Shown in pieces: positions 48,178 through 61,440 of a DNA stretch of 64,000 nt. The stretch's first letter is position 1. The number at the start of each line of letters is the position of its first letter. The DNA comes from Argentina anserina. Lineage: Eukaryota; Streptophyta; Magnoliopsida; Rosales; Rosaceae. The position numbers and the translations under genes are program-made. Under the pieces are notes generated by a model that made no database searches, was not told where the DNA came from, and worked only from the letters and a program-made list of their open reading frames with translations. The stretch covers positions 16,430,001 through 16,494,000 of the forward strand of contig NC_065876.1 in NCBI RefSeq assembly GCF_933775445.1, written 5' to 3'.

Positions 48178-48310
48178 TGTGAGGAGGCCGTGCGGGGGAG
48201 GCTGCGGAGGCCTCGCAGTGGGGGCTGCAGGGGGCTGCGGGAGCCTCACAAGGCAGCTGCAAGGGGGCCGGCATGGCTATTGCAGGGGGCTGCCGAGGGG
48301 GCTGCCAATG
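48178..48310. repeat. GC-rich GGGGGCTGC minisatellite inside the copia-like element
   Basis: About ten imperfect units of GGCTGC(A/G)GG in an otherwise AT-rich interior. On the minus strand they form part of a Pro/Ala-rich frame (48074-48421) starting MTNYNRFTNYGLDNIAKMF. No known domain. Confidence 0.75.
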
Positions 48311-50130
48311 GCCCTTGGCTCGGCCAATTTTGATGCCACTAGGGGTAAAACCGGGCGGCGGACGAAACATCTTGGCGATATTGTCAAGGCCGTAGTTCGT
48401 GAACCTGTTATAGTTTGTCACTCCACTGATCTTGTACGAGCGTTAGTTCAATTCGAACTTTGTGAAAACATCACCATATTTTGAAACGGTGGAATATAGA
48501 GTGCATTACATGACGTATAACACTACAACTCATCACCAAAACAAGGTGGAAATATGTCATAACAAGATATCAATCAAGGCTTCATCATGCCAATGAGGCA
48601 TAAATATGCTACAACAAGTATTGTCGGTTCGAAATAAAGCCGAGAGCAAATGCTCATGGCTCGGAGTCCTTCGGCGTTTTGCAATGCTAGTTTACAAAGT
48701 ATTGATCAAAATCAATAGATGATGACCTAATATGCTAAAGATTAGGGAGAACTGAAAAAAATGTATAATAATAACATCAAATATCATATAAGTGTGCATA
48801 GCACCACACAAAGATCATGTAAGCCGGACTTATGCCACAATTAAAATTGTGGACTTATGTAGGTAGTGTCATGTAGTATGTAATGTGTTACATTGCATTA
48901 ACATATTGTTTTTGGTAATGAAACCATAAATACATCGAGACATTCTCGTATGTTCGTTTACTTAATCTACATGAGAATTTTATAGCCAACAATTGGATTG
49001 AGATCTTGACCATGAACCAATTTAAAGTATAATGACTAAGTAACTATAGTCACACTTGTGCAGTGAATACACTCACAAAAACTTGAGAAAATACACGGAT
49101 TTATAGTCATGCAGACTATTAGCTGAAGCATAAATGCTACATTATTTTCATTGTATAACCGCAATATATAATTGCTTTGAAATTCGTATTAGTGAGAAGA
49201 TATTCTCATGGTCTTCTATATAATGAGTGTCTTATTTCAAAAACTTCTCATATCTAGCTCTTGTATATTTTGACCATTATGTTTATGTCTTTCAATGAAA
49301 CGATGTTGCACTAAATAAAATTAATCCCGGACTAGGTGCATAAACAGATCCAATATGAAAATACCAAATTTCAGGTGCATGTTGCGGTCAACAAGAGGGA
49401 AGATTCATTACTATCTATATGATACAACTTCCAAGTACTGAATTGGAGGTCAAGTCTCATAGTATGGTAACTCAATTCAATAAATCGTGACAATTTCCAT
49501 CACAATAGTATAAGTGACAATTTCGGTCACAAACCAGTGGTATAAAGGACAATTTCTATCGCAAACCAATGTTTGTCTCATTTTCTTTTCAAACTTGTTG
49601 CTACACATTACGGCTACGGATTCTAACAGCGGCACTCCCAGCCGCTCCTAAACTCAGTACCAGGGGAATCTTATCCCTGTATACCACCCGAGAAGTGAAA
49701 AATCGGGTTGAAAAGGAAAGGGAGGTTGAAAGTTTCCGATGAAAGACAAAATTCATAAGAATTTAAATTAGCAGCAACATTAAATAAAAACATACTTGGT
49801 TGTTTGCCAAATAAACAGCATATATATTGTTGTCGCTTAATTTCCACGGTCATGCTTGAATCCACGAATATACGTCGCAAAGTGACTCTCGCCATTCGAT
49901 TTTGTATCGCCATGTGATAAATTTCACCAAAATGAAAACATATGGTTAGTTTAAATTCATCACATAGGAAATCAGTAAAAATAAAAATGAAATTACTGAA
50001 GTGACAATAGGGTAAAAAAACTTTTTACTGGGGAAAAATTACTATTTCCTATTTACCAATTTACTGATTTACCGAAAGAGGTAAGAACCTCTTCAACCAA
50101 GTCGGGTCAAGCCGGAAAAGGATGACCGGG

Positions 50131-50625
50131 TCAGAGCCTAAGCATCCGGGTTGAGATTGTTGCTGTTGCATCGGGGAGGCTCGACGGACGGAGGTGCCAG
50201 ACGGGGCAAGAGGAGCGCGGCGGCGATTGGAGGATGCCAACTCGAGCCAGGTGTTGGGCTGCGTCGAGGATCTGTCGACGAGGCTGGAGCGCAGGCGGTG
50301 CTCGAGGAAGGTCATGGGCCCGACGATAATCAAGGCTGGGATGACGATCTGGGAGAAGCTGCGGCGGCTTCGGGGTCAATATCGATCCTTCTCGGTGGCG
50401 CTGCATGGGGGCAATCTCGACGCCCATGAAGCTTAAGACTTGAGACGCGCACCGATCTGGTATGTCGTGGGGGCTAGACGCTTTGACGCGGAGGCTTGGA
50501 TGCGCGTGCAGGTCGTCGTTGGCGAGGGGGAAAAACCGATCAAGGCAGATCAGAGGGGATGGGGTGCCCATATCAGAAATCTGGGTGCCCAAATCAAGTT
50601 CGGTTTTCTGGTTTTTTTTCTTCAT
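50131..50625 (-). other. GC-rich 164-codon open frame near the 5' LTR of the copia-like element
   Basis: The frame starts about 145 bp inside the 5' LTR, in the position of a first element gene. The translation is Pro/Arg/Ser/Leu-rich with no gag zinc knuckle and no recognised family. Base composition differs sharply from the rest of the element, which suggests captured host or foreign DNA or a structured leader. Confidence 0.3.
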
Positions 50626-50771
50626 ATTTTTTGTGATTTTGTTTTAGCAGAAGAATTTCTTCATGATTTTTCTTATTCTTCCATCGAATGTTTTTCATGA
50701 CAAAAAGAATTTTTTCAGAATTAAGGGTTCTAGACCTAGGAACTCAGGGTTAGAACTACGTGCTGATAATG

Positions 50772-50961
50772 TGTTACAGAAGAATGTAATACGTATCAAA
50801 TAGGGAGAAGCATCATTTTTAGTCAAGCATTATCTTATATATAGGCATTACATTGAGTATCTCGTTGAATAAGGGATTATATATCTTTCCTTATCTAGAT
50901 TAACATATACTAATTAGGATAAGATACACCTGAAGATTATAAAGATAAGTCTCCTACAACA
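50772..50961 (-). repeat. 5' LTR of the copia-like element
   Basis: 190 bp. On the minus strand it contains CTATATATAAGATAATG, a TATA-type promoter, and it is followed by the primer-binding region. Confidence 0.88.
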
Positions 50962-51848
50962 GTTATTATATATAGTACTAGCCTTTATTCGTGAATATTT
51001 TCGCGGAAGTTAATTTTGATGATATCCACCCACTACCCATTTTTCTTTCCACAATTTTAATTTTTATCTTATAACCCCTATGTTTGTTTGTGAGAAACTG
51101 ATGACAGAAGGGTAAATTGTTAGTTCGTAATTTATTGGTACTCTCCTGCTCGATTTATAATAGTAGAGATAGAGATACTCAAGTTTGTCCCAAAATGTGA
51201 CAATATAAACACTTTGGAGGTGGGGGCAGTATACTCACATTGCAAAACAATGATTCTCTCACGATTCACTTGATATATGTGCCCAAACTTGTGGCTTTTA
51301 CCAACTTTTTTTGTAGTGTGATAGTGTGATACTACCATCATATTCCCTTACCTCAGAATTTTATCAATACAAATTTGATATATCAGTTCATTAGCAGAGT
51401 GCAAATGCGCACTTTCATTGGTTTTGCATTATGTCCCATTGTTGCATGTTCCCATTGTAGAGGCAACACCTCTAAGGGACAGCCTGTTAAACACAAAGGA
51501 GCTTCAGTTTACCAAAATTTTGCATTCAAGGAGACTCCTCCCAAGGTCTGTAAAATCAATTATACTCATAGAGCGTCTTATTTTCTTTAGAAACATTTGA
51601 AATATCGCAATAATTTCATAAATATTTGATATTTTGGCGATATCCTCGAAATCTCAGGTGGTCTTATAGCCCATCATAGACCCAATTTGCTAATCTTGAT
51701 TCAAATTCCAGAAAAAAAAAAGATCAACCTAGTTATCCATGTAAAACTCATAACATCCTTAACATCGTTGTCGTAAGTAGGAATGTGTATTACTTTCATC
51801 TTATTATAAACAAGCTTTTACATGTGAATGTTTTCACGGAAGTTAATT

Positions 51849-52540
51849 TTGTGTTTATACTAGAGTGAAAACTGATGAGAAATAAAATTTTGTAATTTAT
51901 CTCCCTTTTCAAAAAATCGCTTTTAATGCATCATATATTGTGCACTTATAGTGCTTTAAATATAGTCCTCGAATAAAATTTAGGGATATGATGCACTCGG
52001 ATACTAAAGCGTCCCAGACACTTCGTATATGTGACTTAGTCCAAACTACAAAGAAGATCCTCTACGACACGGTGTCGAAGAGGCAAAAATTGACGCAGCA
52101 ACTACACACTGACGGAAACCAAAGTCTCAAAAATTAATAGATAATTGTGGAAAAGAAAGAACTTTACAAGTTTTGAAGCTATCACTTTTATTCATGTCTT
52201 GCGTGATGCCAGCTTTTTGTAAATGCCATAGCTTGCCTGGGTTACAGTTCTCATTCTATGCTCTTTGAGACTTTGGTTTCCCTCAGTGTGTAGTTGATGC
52301 GTCAATTTTTGCCTCTTCTACACCGTGTCCTAGAGGATCTTGTAGTTTGGACTAACTCACATATACGAAGTGTTGGGACGCTTTTGTATCCGAGTGCATC
52401 ATATCCCTAAATTTTATTCGAGGACTATATTTAAAACACTATAAGTGCACAATATATGATGCATTAAAAGCGATTTAAAAAAAGGGAGATAAATTACAAA
52501 AATTTGTTTCTCATCAGTTTTCACTCTAGTATGAACACAA
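51849..52540. mobile_element. Long-palindrome MITE, 692 bp
   Basis: The left arm 51849-52130 and right arm 52265-52540 are near-perfect inverted copies; the outer ends read TTGTGTT...CTAGAGTGAAAAC and its complement. They are separated by a 134-bp spacer. No transposase. A target duplication is not clear, so the superfamily is open. Confidence 0.8.
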
Positions 52541-52888
52541 ATATTTCCCTTTCACCAAACCCTAAATAATTGCACGACCGCACAAGCATAGAGTTTTAAT
52601 CTAATCGTACGTGCAAACCCAATGAATTATTGGAGGCAAATACACCCCATACCCGAAACAACATTATCATAGTGCTCAGCTTAACTACCAACATCGTTGA
52701 TATCTCTATCGGAGTATTAGATACTTCCTTTATAGTTTTATATATTGGTTATGTTTTATGGGTGATGCAATGCAGTGCAATGAAACCTAGCATGCGTTGC
52801 TAGCGAAAGGGAGAGGAAACCTTTCAATAAGAGCAGTGGGGCGATGGAGTTGGCAGACCCAGTTTACCTGCTTTTCTAATCATAACAG

Positions 52889-52894
<6 letters not shown>

Positions 52895-52933
<39 letters not shown>
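52895..52933. repeat. (CT)n microsatellite in the probable 5' region of the DUF547 gene
   Basis: About 19 CT units some 630 bp upstream of the chosen start codon. CT tracts are common in plant leaders and core promoters. Confidence 0.9.
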
Positions 52934-52936
<3 letters not shown>

Positions 52937-53562
52937 AATGATCACCCTGTGTCGGTCTCCTCCATCTTTCCCTCCTTTTTATTATCTGCCCTATTAACTA
53001 ATCACTTTACTCAAGTACTCAAGAGACAGATTTAGTTGCTAATTTATCATGATTCATAATTGTCCCCTGTTTTCTAATGCCTCGTTCGACCTGTCTACAT
53101 GGGTATCTGCCCCCTCACATCTCTCTCATTCATTATTATCTTGAGCTTTGGTTGGATTTGTTTGCACACTCCATCTCTCTTCTGGTTCTGGTAGATGAAC
53201 TAATCAATGTATTTTTGGACCTTGGAAAGCTCATGTGTTGTCTGGGGGTCATTTTCTGATGCTTGTTTTTGTTTTTCTTTTGTGCCCATTTCGTGCTGTA
53301 TCTGGCAATGTCAGCTTCTTGACCACTTGTTCGTTTCTTGTTCACCTTCATATTCATATCTCACCCTTTCTTCTTTATTATATGACATATTAATGGGAAG
53401 AAATTATTGTTTACTCTAGAGCTGATGCTACCCTTTTTATAGAGTAAACAGAGTCAACTTTCTACTTCAGTCAGAAATTTGTGATCTCGTCTTCCATATA
53501 TTGCTCTCTGTCTCTTTATGAACTTCATATTCTGGGTGTAAATTGCCTCTCTTCCATAAGCC

Positions 53563-56500
53563 ATGAGTTCTCAAAGTAAATTGTAAGATTTAACAGGTTT
53601 TGCATTACTGGTATGAGTGAACTGAGCTAATTTTTCTTTGCTGATGTTGGTTTTTGGTGATATTACAGAGCTTATGATAATCGGCTGCTTCAAAATATGC
53701 TTGGCAATTGCGAGTCTCCCACACTATTGTCCTACTATAACCCTGTAAGATTTCTTGCATTTCAGGCTATTCAAATTTAATCTACACTTCTAGAGTTCTA
53801 GTTTATTCTTTGTATTACGTATTGACATGGATTAGTAAGTCACAAGTCTGTTTCAATTTAGGGAATTCCTTCGGATTAAAGAGGCTTCAACTCTGGTCCT
53901 CTCCTCTTCACTTTAATAAGTTTGGTTTGGGGGTTTCGGAGTTAAATGGATCTCCCACCTTCTTCATTTCGTGGTACCAGAACATTTGGTACTTGGTTGA
54001 AGCTTTGGAACAGTAAATGCCATAGAGCTACTTAGAGTTTTACGCTTCGCACTTTATTTCTCAAACGTTTAGTGAATTGAAACTGTGTTTAGGATAGTTC
54101 ATACTGCTAAAAGAAGAGGTAGTAACATCCACGGTATGGTCGATCTTTCCCTCTGGCGCGGTATTGACATGTTCTTTATATCTCTTCCCATAGATTGCAC
54201 AGTCGGACAGGATTTTACCTGACCAGGCTTCTTTATGTTGCGACTCAGAAAAGGCATTGAGCTGTAGTGTTATCACCTCTTCTGCTTTAGATGACATTCC
54301 AACCCCAAAGGTTTGTGTTTATACACATATGATGGCTATAATATTTCTCGGAAGAGAATTCAGTCTGCAGTTGTTTCAGGCTTGCTTTCGCTTGTTAGCT
54401 AATTGAAATTTGGCTGTGGGGTGTGAAACAGTCTTCTGCAGAGCTGGAGGAGGAGATTGCCACCCTTGAGCTTGAGATTATGCATTTGGAACGCCATCTT
54501 CTTTCACTATATAGAACAGCTTTCCAAGGTTGTGCCTTGCCAAATACCCCAGATAGACATGTTCAATTTATGAAACGATCGCCCTCAAAAACTGTACTTA
54601 AACAACCACATCCCCAGCTAGAGTTGCAAGTGCATAAAGGTGGACGGTTCCAACATGAGCAAACTTCCCCTGCATATAGTCAGTTAAACTCAGATCATCA
54701 CAGCAAAACCACTACCATAAAAGTAACACCTAAAAGGGTAACTATTTCTGGCAAGCAACACTAGATCTATATATTAATCAGTTCATGGATATTTAAGCTT
54801 TAGTTTTCTCTTTGCCTGGCTATTGGAGTTTCTACACTACTGTGCCGATTTTATTCTAGGACATGCTTCTTGAGTTATGATTTTACTATAATTAATGTTT
54901 GTGAACTGGCAGGATCAGAAGGTTGCTGATTCGTGTCATCGCAGTCGCAGCCTTGGGGATCATCTTGGTGCTTCTCGCATAGATAGTTCCCTTAGTACTC
55001 CGGATAGAGTTTCTGAAGATATTGTCAGATGTATCTCTTCTATATACTGCAAACTTGCCACTCCTCAAGCTCAGGCAGCACTATCAGCTTCTCCTACTTC
55101 ATCTTTATCTTCCTCGAGTATATTTTCTTCAAAGAATCCTTGTGAAAGTTGGAGTCCACATTGCAATGATTATTCTATGGCAGATCATGAAGGGTTCAAA
55201 GATAATAACGGACCATATACTTCCATGATAGAGGTGCTGAAGATATGCTTAGATGATGACAGCTTTAATTATGCTGCTCAAATGCTCCAGAATTTCAGGT
55301 GGGTAAAATATAAATGCAGTTGAAAACATATACTTTTATGGTAAATAAAAGCCCTGCGGACTACTAATTAAATCATGAGTTTTTGCCCTTGAATTTTTTA
55401 TCTGGTTGAGGTTTCATGACTGTTATAGAGTTCTGATATTCTCTCGAATGTGCAATGCTTTCTTGCTCCATAGGTCATTGGTTCGAAGTCTTGAGAAGGT
55501 TGATGTTCTGAAGATGAAGCGTGAAGAGAAGCTTGCATTCTGGATTAATATCCACAATGCCTTGGTTATGCATGTATGCTTCCTGATCTTTATTTAGTTT
55601 TGGTCAACTATGCTTCCTGATATTCGAACTATTATGTTTTTAAAATTTATTCATCTTTGTCTCCGCTAGAATTAAAGTTCCTAAAAGTTTAGTTATTTTT
55701 TGGCCGATTCCAACTTTACTTATTGAAAACTTCTACTGTGAAACGTACTGCTCCATATGAAAGTGATTATGGTGAAACAGAACATTCCGTATATCAGTAG
55801 GATTACTTTTATCATGCTGTATGTAAATGTGAAAAGATAAAATCACTTGATATATGCCACAAGTATCAAGAATATAGAATCAGTATTACAAAGATGGCCA
55901 AAAGATCATGTCAAGTAAGGATGATGAAATTTTCTTTGCAGGCATTCTTGGCATACGGAACACATAATCGTGCGAGGAGTACTTTGATTTTGAAGGTAGA
56001 AGTTGTATCTTTTTATAGTCTATGTATTTAAGCACATGGAAAAGTAAAAGCACTACTGACCTTTTATTTCTCAGGCAGCCTACAACATAGGGGGACATTT
56101 CGTAAATGCGTATGTCATACAGAGCTCCATTTTAGGAATTCGAGCGCACCACGCAGCACCGGTATGCACTCTTCTTTGAAACTCTACTTAACTATATGGT
56201 ATTTGGATTTTATGACTCTGAAACACTTGCTTTAAGCCGGTTGTATAAATTTGTGGCAAGTAGATGATAATTTGGAAGCTAATTAATTTTTTTATAGTGA
56301 TAAAACCAAAATTTGTCGTCTGAGCTTGAAAACTGGTGTGTTCTTCTGCAATACTTTTGTGAATAGATAGTAAGTTATTCTTATAATCTATTGACCCTAA
56401 AAGAAGCGTGCTCCTTTCATTTAAAGGACCATATTTAGTGATCCCTCATATTAGAGGTGTCCTTATGGACAATTGTGTGATATAGGTGGCTCTTACCCTA

Positions 56501-57300
56501 AGAAAGTAGTGGATCTGTTCCTGTTTCGGTAAAATGGCAATGCGATTTTACTGATAACTTGTTTTTTTTTTTTGGTCAATGTACTGATAACTTGTTGAGC
56601 AACCATTATTTTGAAGTTGATATAATTCCTATCGGGCATTTTTAGAATCTCATTCCCCTGCCGTATTGGAAAATTTTCACTTATTTCTCATGTATTATTT
56701 AAATGCAGTGGCTACAATCATTGCTGAATTCAGGAAAGAAGCTCAAGACTGGAAGCTTGAAGCACATATACGCCCTAGAATACCCTGAGCCACTAGTCCA
56801 CTTTGCTCTATGCTCCGGCGCTTACTCTGACCCAGCGGTATTAATTGTTTCTTTTCTCTCTAAGATGATCTGTCTGTAGCAGATTTATCTAGCTTCTGCC
56901 TGGATTTGAAATAGTTATGGCTCCTCATTACTTTGAATCTGTAGTTTGGTCTGAAACAGTTACGCTTTGCTGGATGTAGGTTCGGGCATACACTGCAAAG
57001 GGTATATTCCAGGATCTGAAACTTGCTAAAAGAGAATTTATTCAAGCCAGTATCTACACAGATAATGATACAAAGGTTTACCTCCCAAAAATTCTTCAGT
57101 ACTTTGCAAAGGACATGTCCCTAAGTATCCATGGACTGTTGGAAGAAATAGAGGATTGTATCTCAGAAATCCAAAAGAAAGCTATAGGCAGCTGTGTGAA
57201 GGGGAGACTTGACAAGTCTGTACATTGGCAACCTCAAAGCCAAACATTTCGGTATGTCATTCATGAGGAATTAGCCACAGTAAGAATAGCAACTGAATAA
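53563..57300 (+). CDS. DUF547 protein with N-terminal leucine zipper (ternary complex factor MIP1 type), about 528 aa
   Basis: Ten exons splice in frame: 53563-53582, 53669-53744, 54203-54310, 54432-54737, 54913-55298, 55474-55573, 55942-55995, 56075-56161, 56709-56837 and 56980-57300. The zipper (ELEEEIATLELEIMHLERHL, residues about 71-90) is the MIP1-type coiled coil. A Ser-rich linker follows (exon 5). DUF547 runs from about residue 296: EKLAFWINIHNALVMHAFL, then AAYNIGGHFVNAYVIQSSIL, YALEYPEPLVHFALCSGAYS and VRAYTAKGIFQDL. The C-terminus ends SQTFRYVIHEELA, as in relatives. Members are often described as DUF547 or electron-transporter-like proteins; the biochemical role is unknown. The first exon (only 20 nt, MSSQSK plus two bases) is chosen because its phase and GT donor fit exon 2 exactly. 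It is the least certain part, and an upstream start exon is possible. Confidence 0.88.
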
Positions 57301-57457
57301 TTCAACTTGTGGTTACGACTAGGCTTTGGGTTTTTGTGCAAAGTTTCCCAATCTTAGAATGGTACTAGTACATGAAAGTATATAGGCATTGAAATACTTG
57401 TACAAACCACTGATCGATTTAATCCATAAATTCATACATGCTGTACATGGAGGATAA

Positions 57458-57458
<1 letters not shown>

Positions 57459-57507
<49 letters not shown>
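57459..57507. repeat. (ATT)n microsatellite
   Basis: About 16 ATT units, 160 bp past the DUF547 stop, probably in its 3' UTR or just beyond. Confidence 0.95.
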
Positions 57508-57508
<1 letters not shown>

Positions 57509-57581
57509 ATGAGCACAAAAGAGAATTGATGCACAACTGACCTGGGCTGCGTTACACATTCTTATTTGTAAGGCTGTCCTA

Positions 57582-57912
57582 AACTAATGTAGGTTGCCTT
57601 AAGTTGTACTAGCATCGACTCATATGTGGTGTTACAGGCATGGTATTAATCAGAGAGCAATCTGCTCGGTTTATAGTTTATGGCCAATTGGAGTACCCAC
57701 CATCTATGGAAGCCAAAATGAAAACAAGGACTAATGTGGGTTGCTTTAAGTTGTACCACTATTCACCTATGTTTGATGTTACATGAAATCAGAGAACAAT
57801 TTGCTTGGTTTATACTTTAAAATTTTTTTCAAGGTGTTATCTAATGATAACTAATTTGAGTACGAACTCACCGTAACACGATCAATGGAGGCCAAATTGA
57901 AAACAAGGCACC
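57582..57912. repeat. Imperfect direct duplication of about 150-180 bp
   Basis: Two copies start CTAATGTAGGTTGCCTTAAG (57585) and CTAATGTGGGTTGCTTTAAG (57731), and both end in AAAACAAGG. The second is longer by an internal insertion. A short TTTTTATACCCACGCAAGC duplicate follows at 57935-57977. Confidence 0.65.
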
Positions 57913-58307
57913 ATTTAGCACAATCGCAATTAATTTTTATACCCACGCAAGCTCATTTATTTTTATACCCACGCAAGCATGGCATTAACCAAACTGAACT
58001 CCTCATTTAGCACAATCTCAATTAATCCTAATAAACAAACGTGATGTACGTTAGAGTAATAATACCCTACGATGTAAATGATCATAGAAATAAGCACATA
58101 AGAGAATCAGAGTAATAATCCTCTAACAAATGTTAAGAACTCAACCGGACAAGAACTAAGTCTTTATTTTTTATTTATTTTTTTAGAAGAGGACAAGAAC
58201 CGAGTCTGTTATAAGTTATTTGCAGAAATTAAAATTACTTATGTGCTTAGAAGGCCTATAACCATCAGTCCATCACCCAGCTTCATGGCTGCATAGTTCA
58301 AAGCTTC

Positions 58308-58330
58308 CACTACAACAAAATCAGCGACAA
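58308..58330 (+). mobile_element. CACTA-like left terminus
   Basis: CACTACAACAAAATCAGCGA at 58308 resembles the terminal inverted repeat of plant CACTA (En/Spm) elements, followed by AGCGAC/ACCGAC-type subterminal sequence. No matching right terminus (ending TTTTGTTGTAGTG) was found before the window end, so the element is not closed. Confidence 0.5.
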
Positions 58331-58568
58331 CAATCTCCACAGCAACCGACCATTACTTCCTCCTCTTTCTCAGATTCTGATAAGAGTTGCCTTAATGCTC
58401 TTTTTCACCGGAATATTGTAACTTCTCTAAGCGTCACCATATTCTTCCTACCAGGTGGCTAACCTAGTTTGAAGTGATATTTTTGTGAGTTCTGGCTACC
58501 TAAAGACCACAAATAAGTTTGCCGTCACCTACTTGGTTTCTGATTCTTTATTTTTTCTTCATTTGCAG

Positions 58569-59553
<985 letters not shown>

Positions 59554-59913
59554 GTAGTCTAATATTTTTCTTGTATGTTATGTGTTTCATGTTAAATATT
59601 AGCAACCCCTTGTCCCCCAGATAATGTAGCAGCCATGTCTGAACTAGTTCGTAGTTTGTGTAAATGATTTACCGTTTTTCCTAGCTCTCTTTAGTGTATG
59701 CTCTCAATGTTCTTCTCACTTTACAACAGAGGTACTCACGACTACTTCTCCCTTCTTATAAACTTAAATTCCTCCCACTAATTTGGCTTGTGTATCTTGA
59801 CATTATTTTTGCTTTTATAGTAGAAAGTACTTAAGTCTCTGAACCACTAATGTGGCTTCTTGAGGTTTTAGTATCAGGTTTTAGAAAGTATTTACCTATG
59901 TCCCTTCTTGTAG

Positions 59914-60529
59914 CATGATGACAAAGGTTTTGCTCATCCAGAACGTATTCAGAAGCTTGTGAAAAACTATTCACAGTTTTTTCTTTTCCTATATACACAT
60001 GGCAAGAAAAGGGATATACTAAAGAAGTGAGTGTCATTCAACCTATCTTTTCAATGCTTCTATGTTTGTAATAAGTTCAGTGAGTATAATATCGAAGTAT
60101 GCTGAGGCTAATTCATTTCAGGTTGAGGTCGATAAGGATCCAGCTGAGTCCAAGAAAGATGAGCAAGATGGCAAGACTGAGGTACTACTATGCTTTGCAA
60201 TGTCTTTGATTTGTCAATCATTAACTGGTGTTATTCTCTCTGCTAGCTAAGAGTCATAATAGCATGACTGATCCCTATTTATGAATTAACTGTAATAGAA
60301 GAAGGGAGAAGAAGAAGAAGAAGATTGTTGTTAAAAAATACTAAGATTGGGATCTGACTAACGAAACACGAAACATAACCAATATGGGTGAGTGTGAGAA
60401 GTTATGTATTCAGTTGTGTGCTATGCTTACATTAACTACTCTTTTGTTGATTACTCACCATTCTAAATTGGTATGTGCAGCTTCACAATCCTACTATAGA
60501 GGATCACAATGAGTTCTACAAGAAAACTT
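59914..60529 (+). pseudogene. Organellar (mitochondrial-type) Hsp90 gene fragment, introns retained
   Basis: Four exon-like blocks match the end of the N-terminal ATPase domain and the charged linker of plant organellar Hsp90 (Hsp90.6-like): 59914-60026 (DDKGFAHPERIQKLVKNYSQ), 60122-60181 (VEVDKDPAESKKDEQDGKTE), 60299-60387 (a Lys/Glu stretch, then a broken DWDLTNET block) and 60481-60529 (HNEFYKKT). Defects include a one-base loss near 59983 and a stop where the family has Trp in the third block. Start and end of the gene are missing. It lies 361 bp after the AspRS fragment, on the same strand. Confidence 0.82.
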
Positions 60530-61149
60530 GTAAGTGTCCTACTATTTTTTAGTCTTTATTTTTTATTTCATTCTAGTACTTTTCCCATTGGCTTATAAAA
60601 TAAATTCTTTTCTAAAACTACTATAGCTTGTTGTATTATTCCTAGTATCTGTAAGTCACTAGTTTGATTTATTTTGTTTTAAGTAGGAGTGATTAGGAGC
60701 ATCTAGTCATTTTTGTCACTTGTAGAAGAGGTATGAAATCAAAACCTCTATCTGGTACTGATGAACCTCAACACAAAATTTGGCTCTCTAGTTTATGTGG
60801 CGACATTCGTCCCTGTGTTTTTATTAGATATTAGTGTTTATATGAGCTAATGTTGCCCTTTTTTTCTTTCTGTATGATACTTCAATATTGGAGCAAATGG
60901 TGTCCAAAATTTAAAGAACAAGTGTGTATTTAATGCAGTCTAGTAAGCATTTGAACAATACTTTACAGGACTTTGTTATATTAGTTTTGTACTTTATAGA
61001 ACTTTGAAACCAATATACTTTTAATTAGTCTTAATGCAGTATTGCTGCTTGATTATATTAGTTAGTTTTTATGATATGGAAAGCTTAAAAAATCATCTAT
61101 GTAGGTTTGGATATTACTGTGCCGAGTCTGATGGTTCGGATTAAATTTT

Positions 61150-61440
61150 TTTTTTGGGTCGTGGAACCACTATGGGGACGGACAAGAAAGAGAAACAACT
61201 CACTGTAAGGCAATGCACTATGGAGGGATGGACAACTTATTCCGTCCCCAAAATGTACCAAAACCAAAATGGGGATGGTACAAATAGAGACGGACATGTT
61301 TTTCCTCCCCAACCATCAATAGAAACTGATTTCGTCCCCTATAACGTTAGTGGAGACGGAATGTTGTATGTCCCCATAGTCTCAATAACTAGTGGTGCAC
61401 ATCTTTCTCCTGACAGTCTCCGCCTCTGACGGTCCTCCAT
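61150..61440. repeat. Cluster of GGGGACGGA / CGTCCCC motifs
   Basis: At least eight copies of GGGGACGGA, AGACGGA or the complement occur in both orientations. Dense short motifs of this kind are typical of CACTA subterminal regions, so this may be the inner edge of the right end of the element that starts at 58308; no terminus is seen. The 91-codon open frame over it is a by-product. Confidence 0.5.

Larger units (their letters stand above)
44902..50961 (-). mobile_element. Copia-like LTR element, minus strand, 6,060 bp, 5-bp TSD, no recognisable pol
   Basis: Short LTRs lie at 44902-45096 and 50772-50961, with + strand ends TGTTACAG and CTACAACA. Identical flanking 5-mers GTTAT are at 44897-44901 and 50962-50966. 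Orientation comes from an AATGGGGAG polypurine tract (minus strand) next to the left LTR, plus a copia-style CTTTTTCCCTTCGG...TTTTACCGAGGCAAC stretch just inside it, and an ATTATCAGCACG-type primer-binding region next to the right LTR. Across the 5.7-kb interior I found no protease, integrase or reverse transcriptase motif. It is either a large non-autonomous derivative (LARD-like) or extremely decayed. Confidence 0.85.

Noticed and set aside
53810..54297. Open frames on both strands within the DUF547 gene
   Set aside because: Intronic or antisense shadows; the exon in this interval (54203-54310) is read in a different frame that splices in phase with its neighbours.
57319..57534. Minus-strand poly-Ile frame
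   Set aside because: By-product of the (ATT)n microsatellite.
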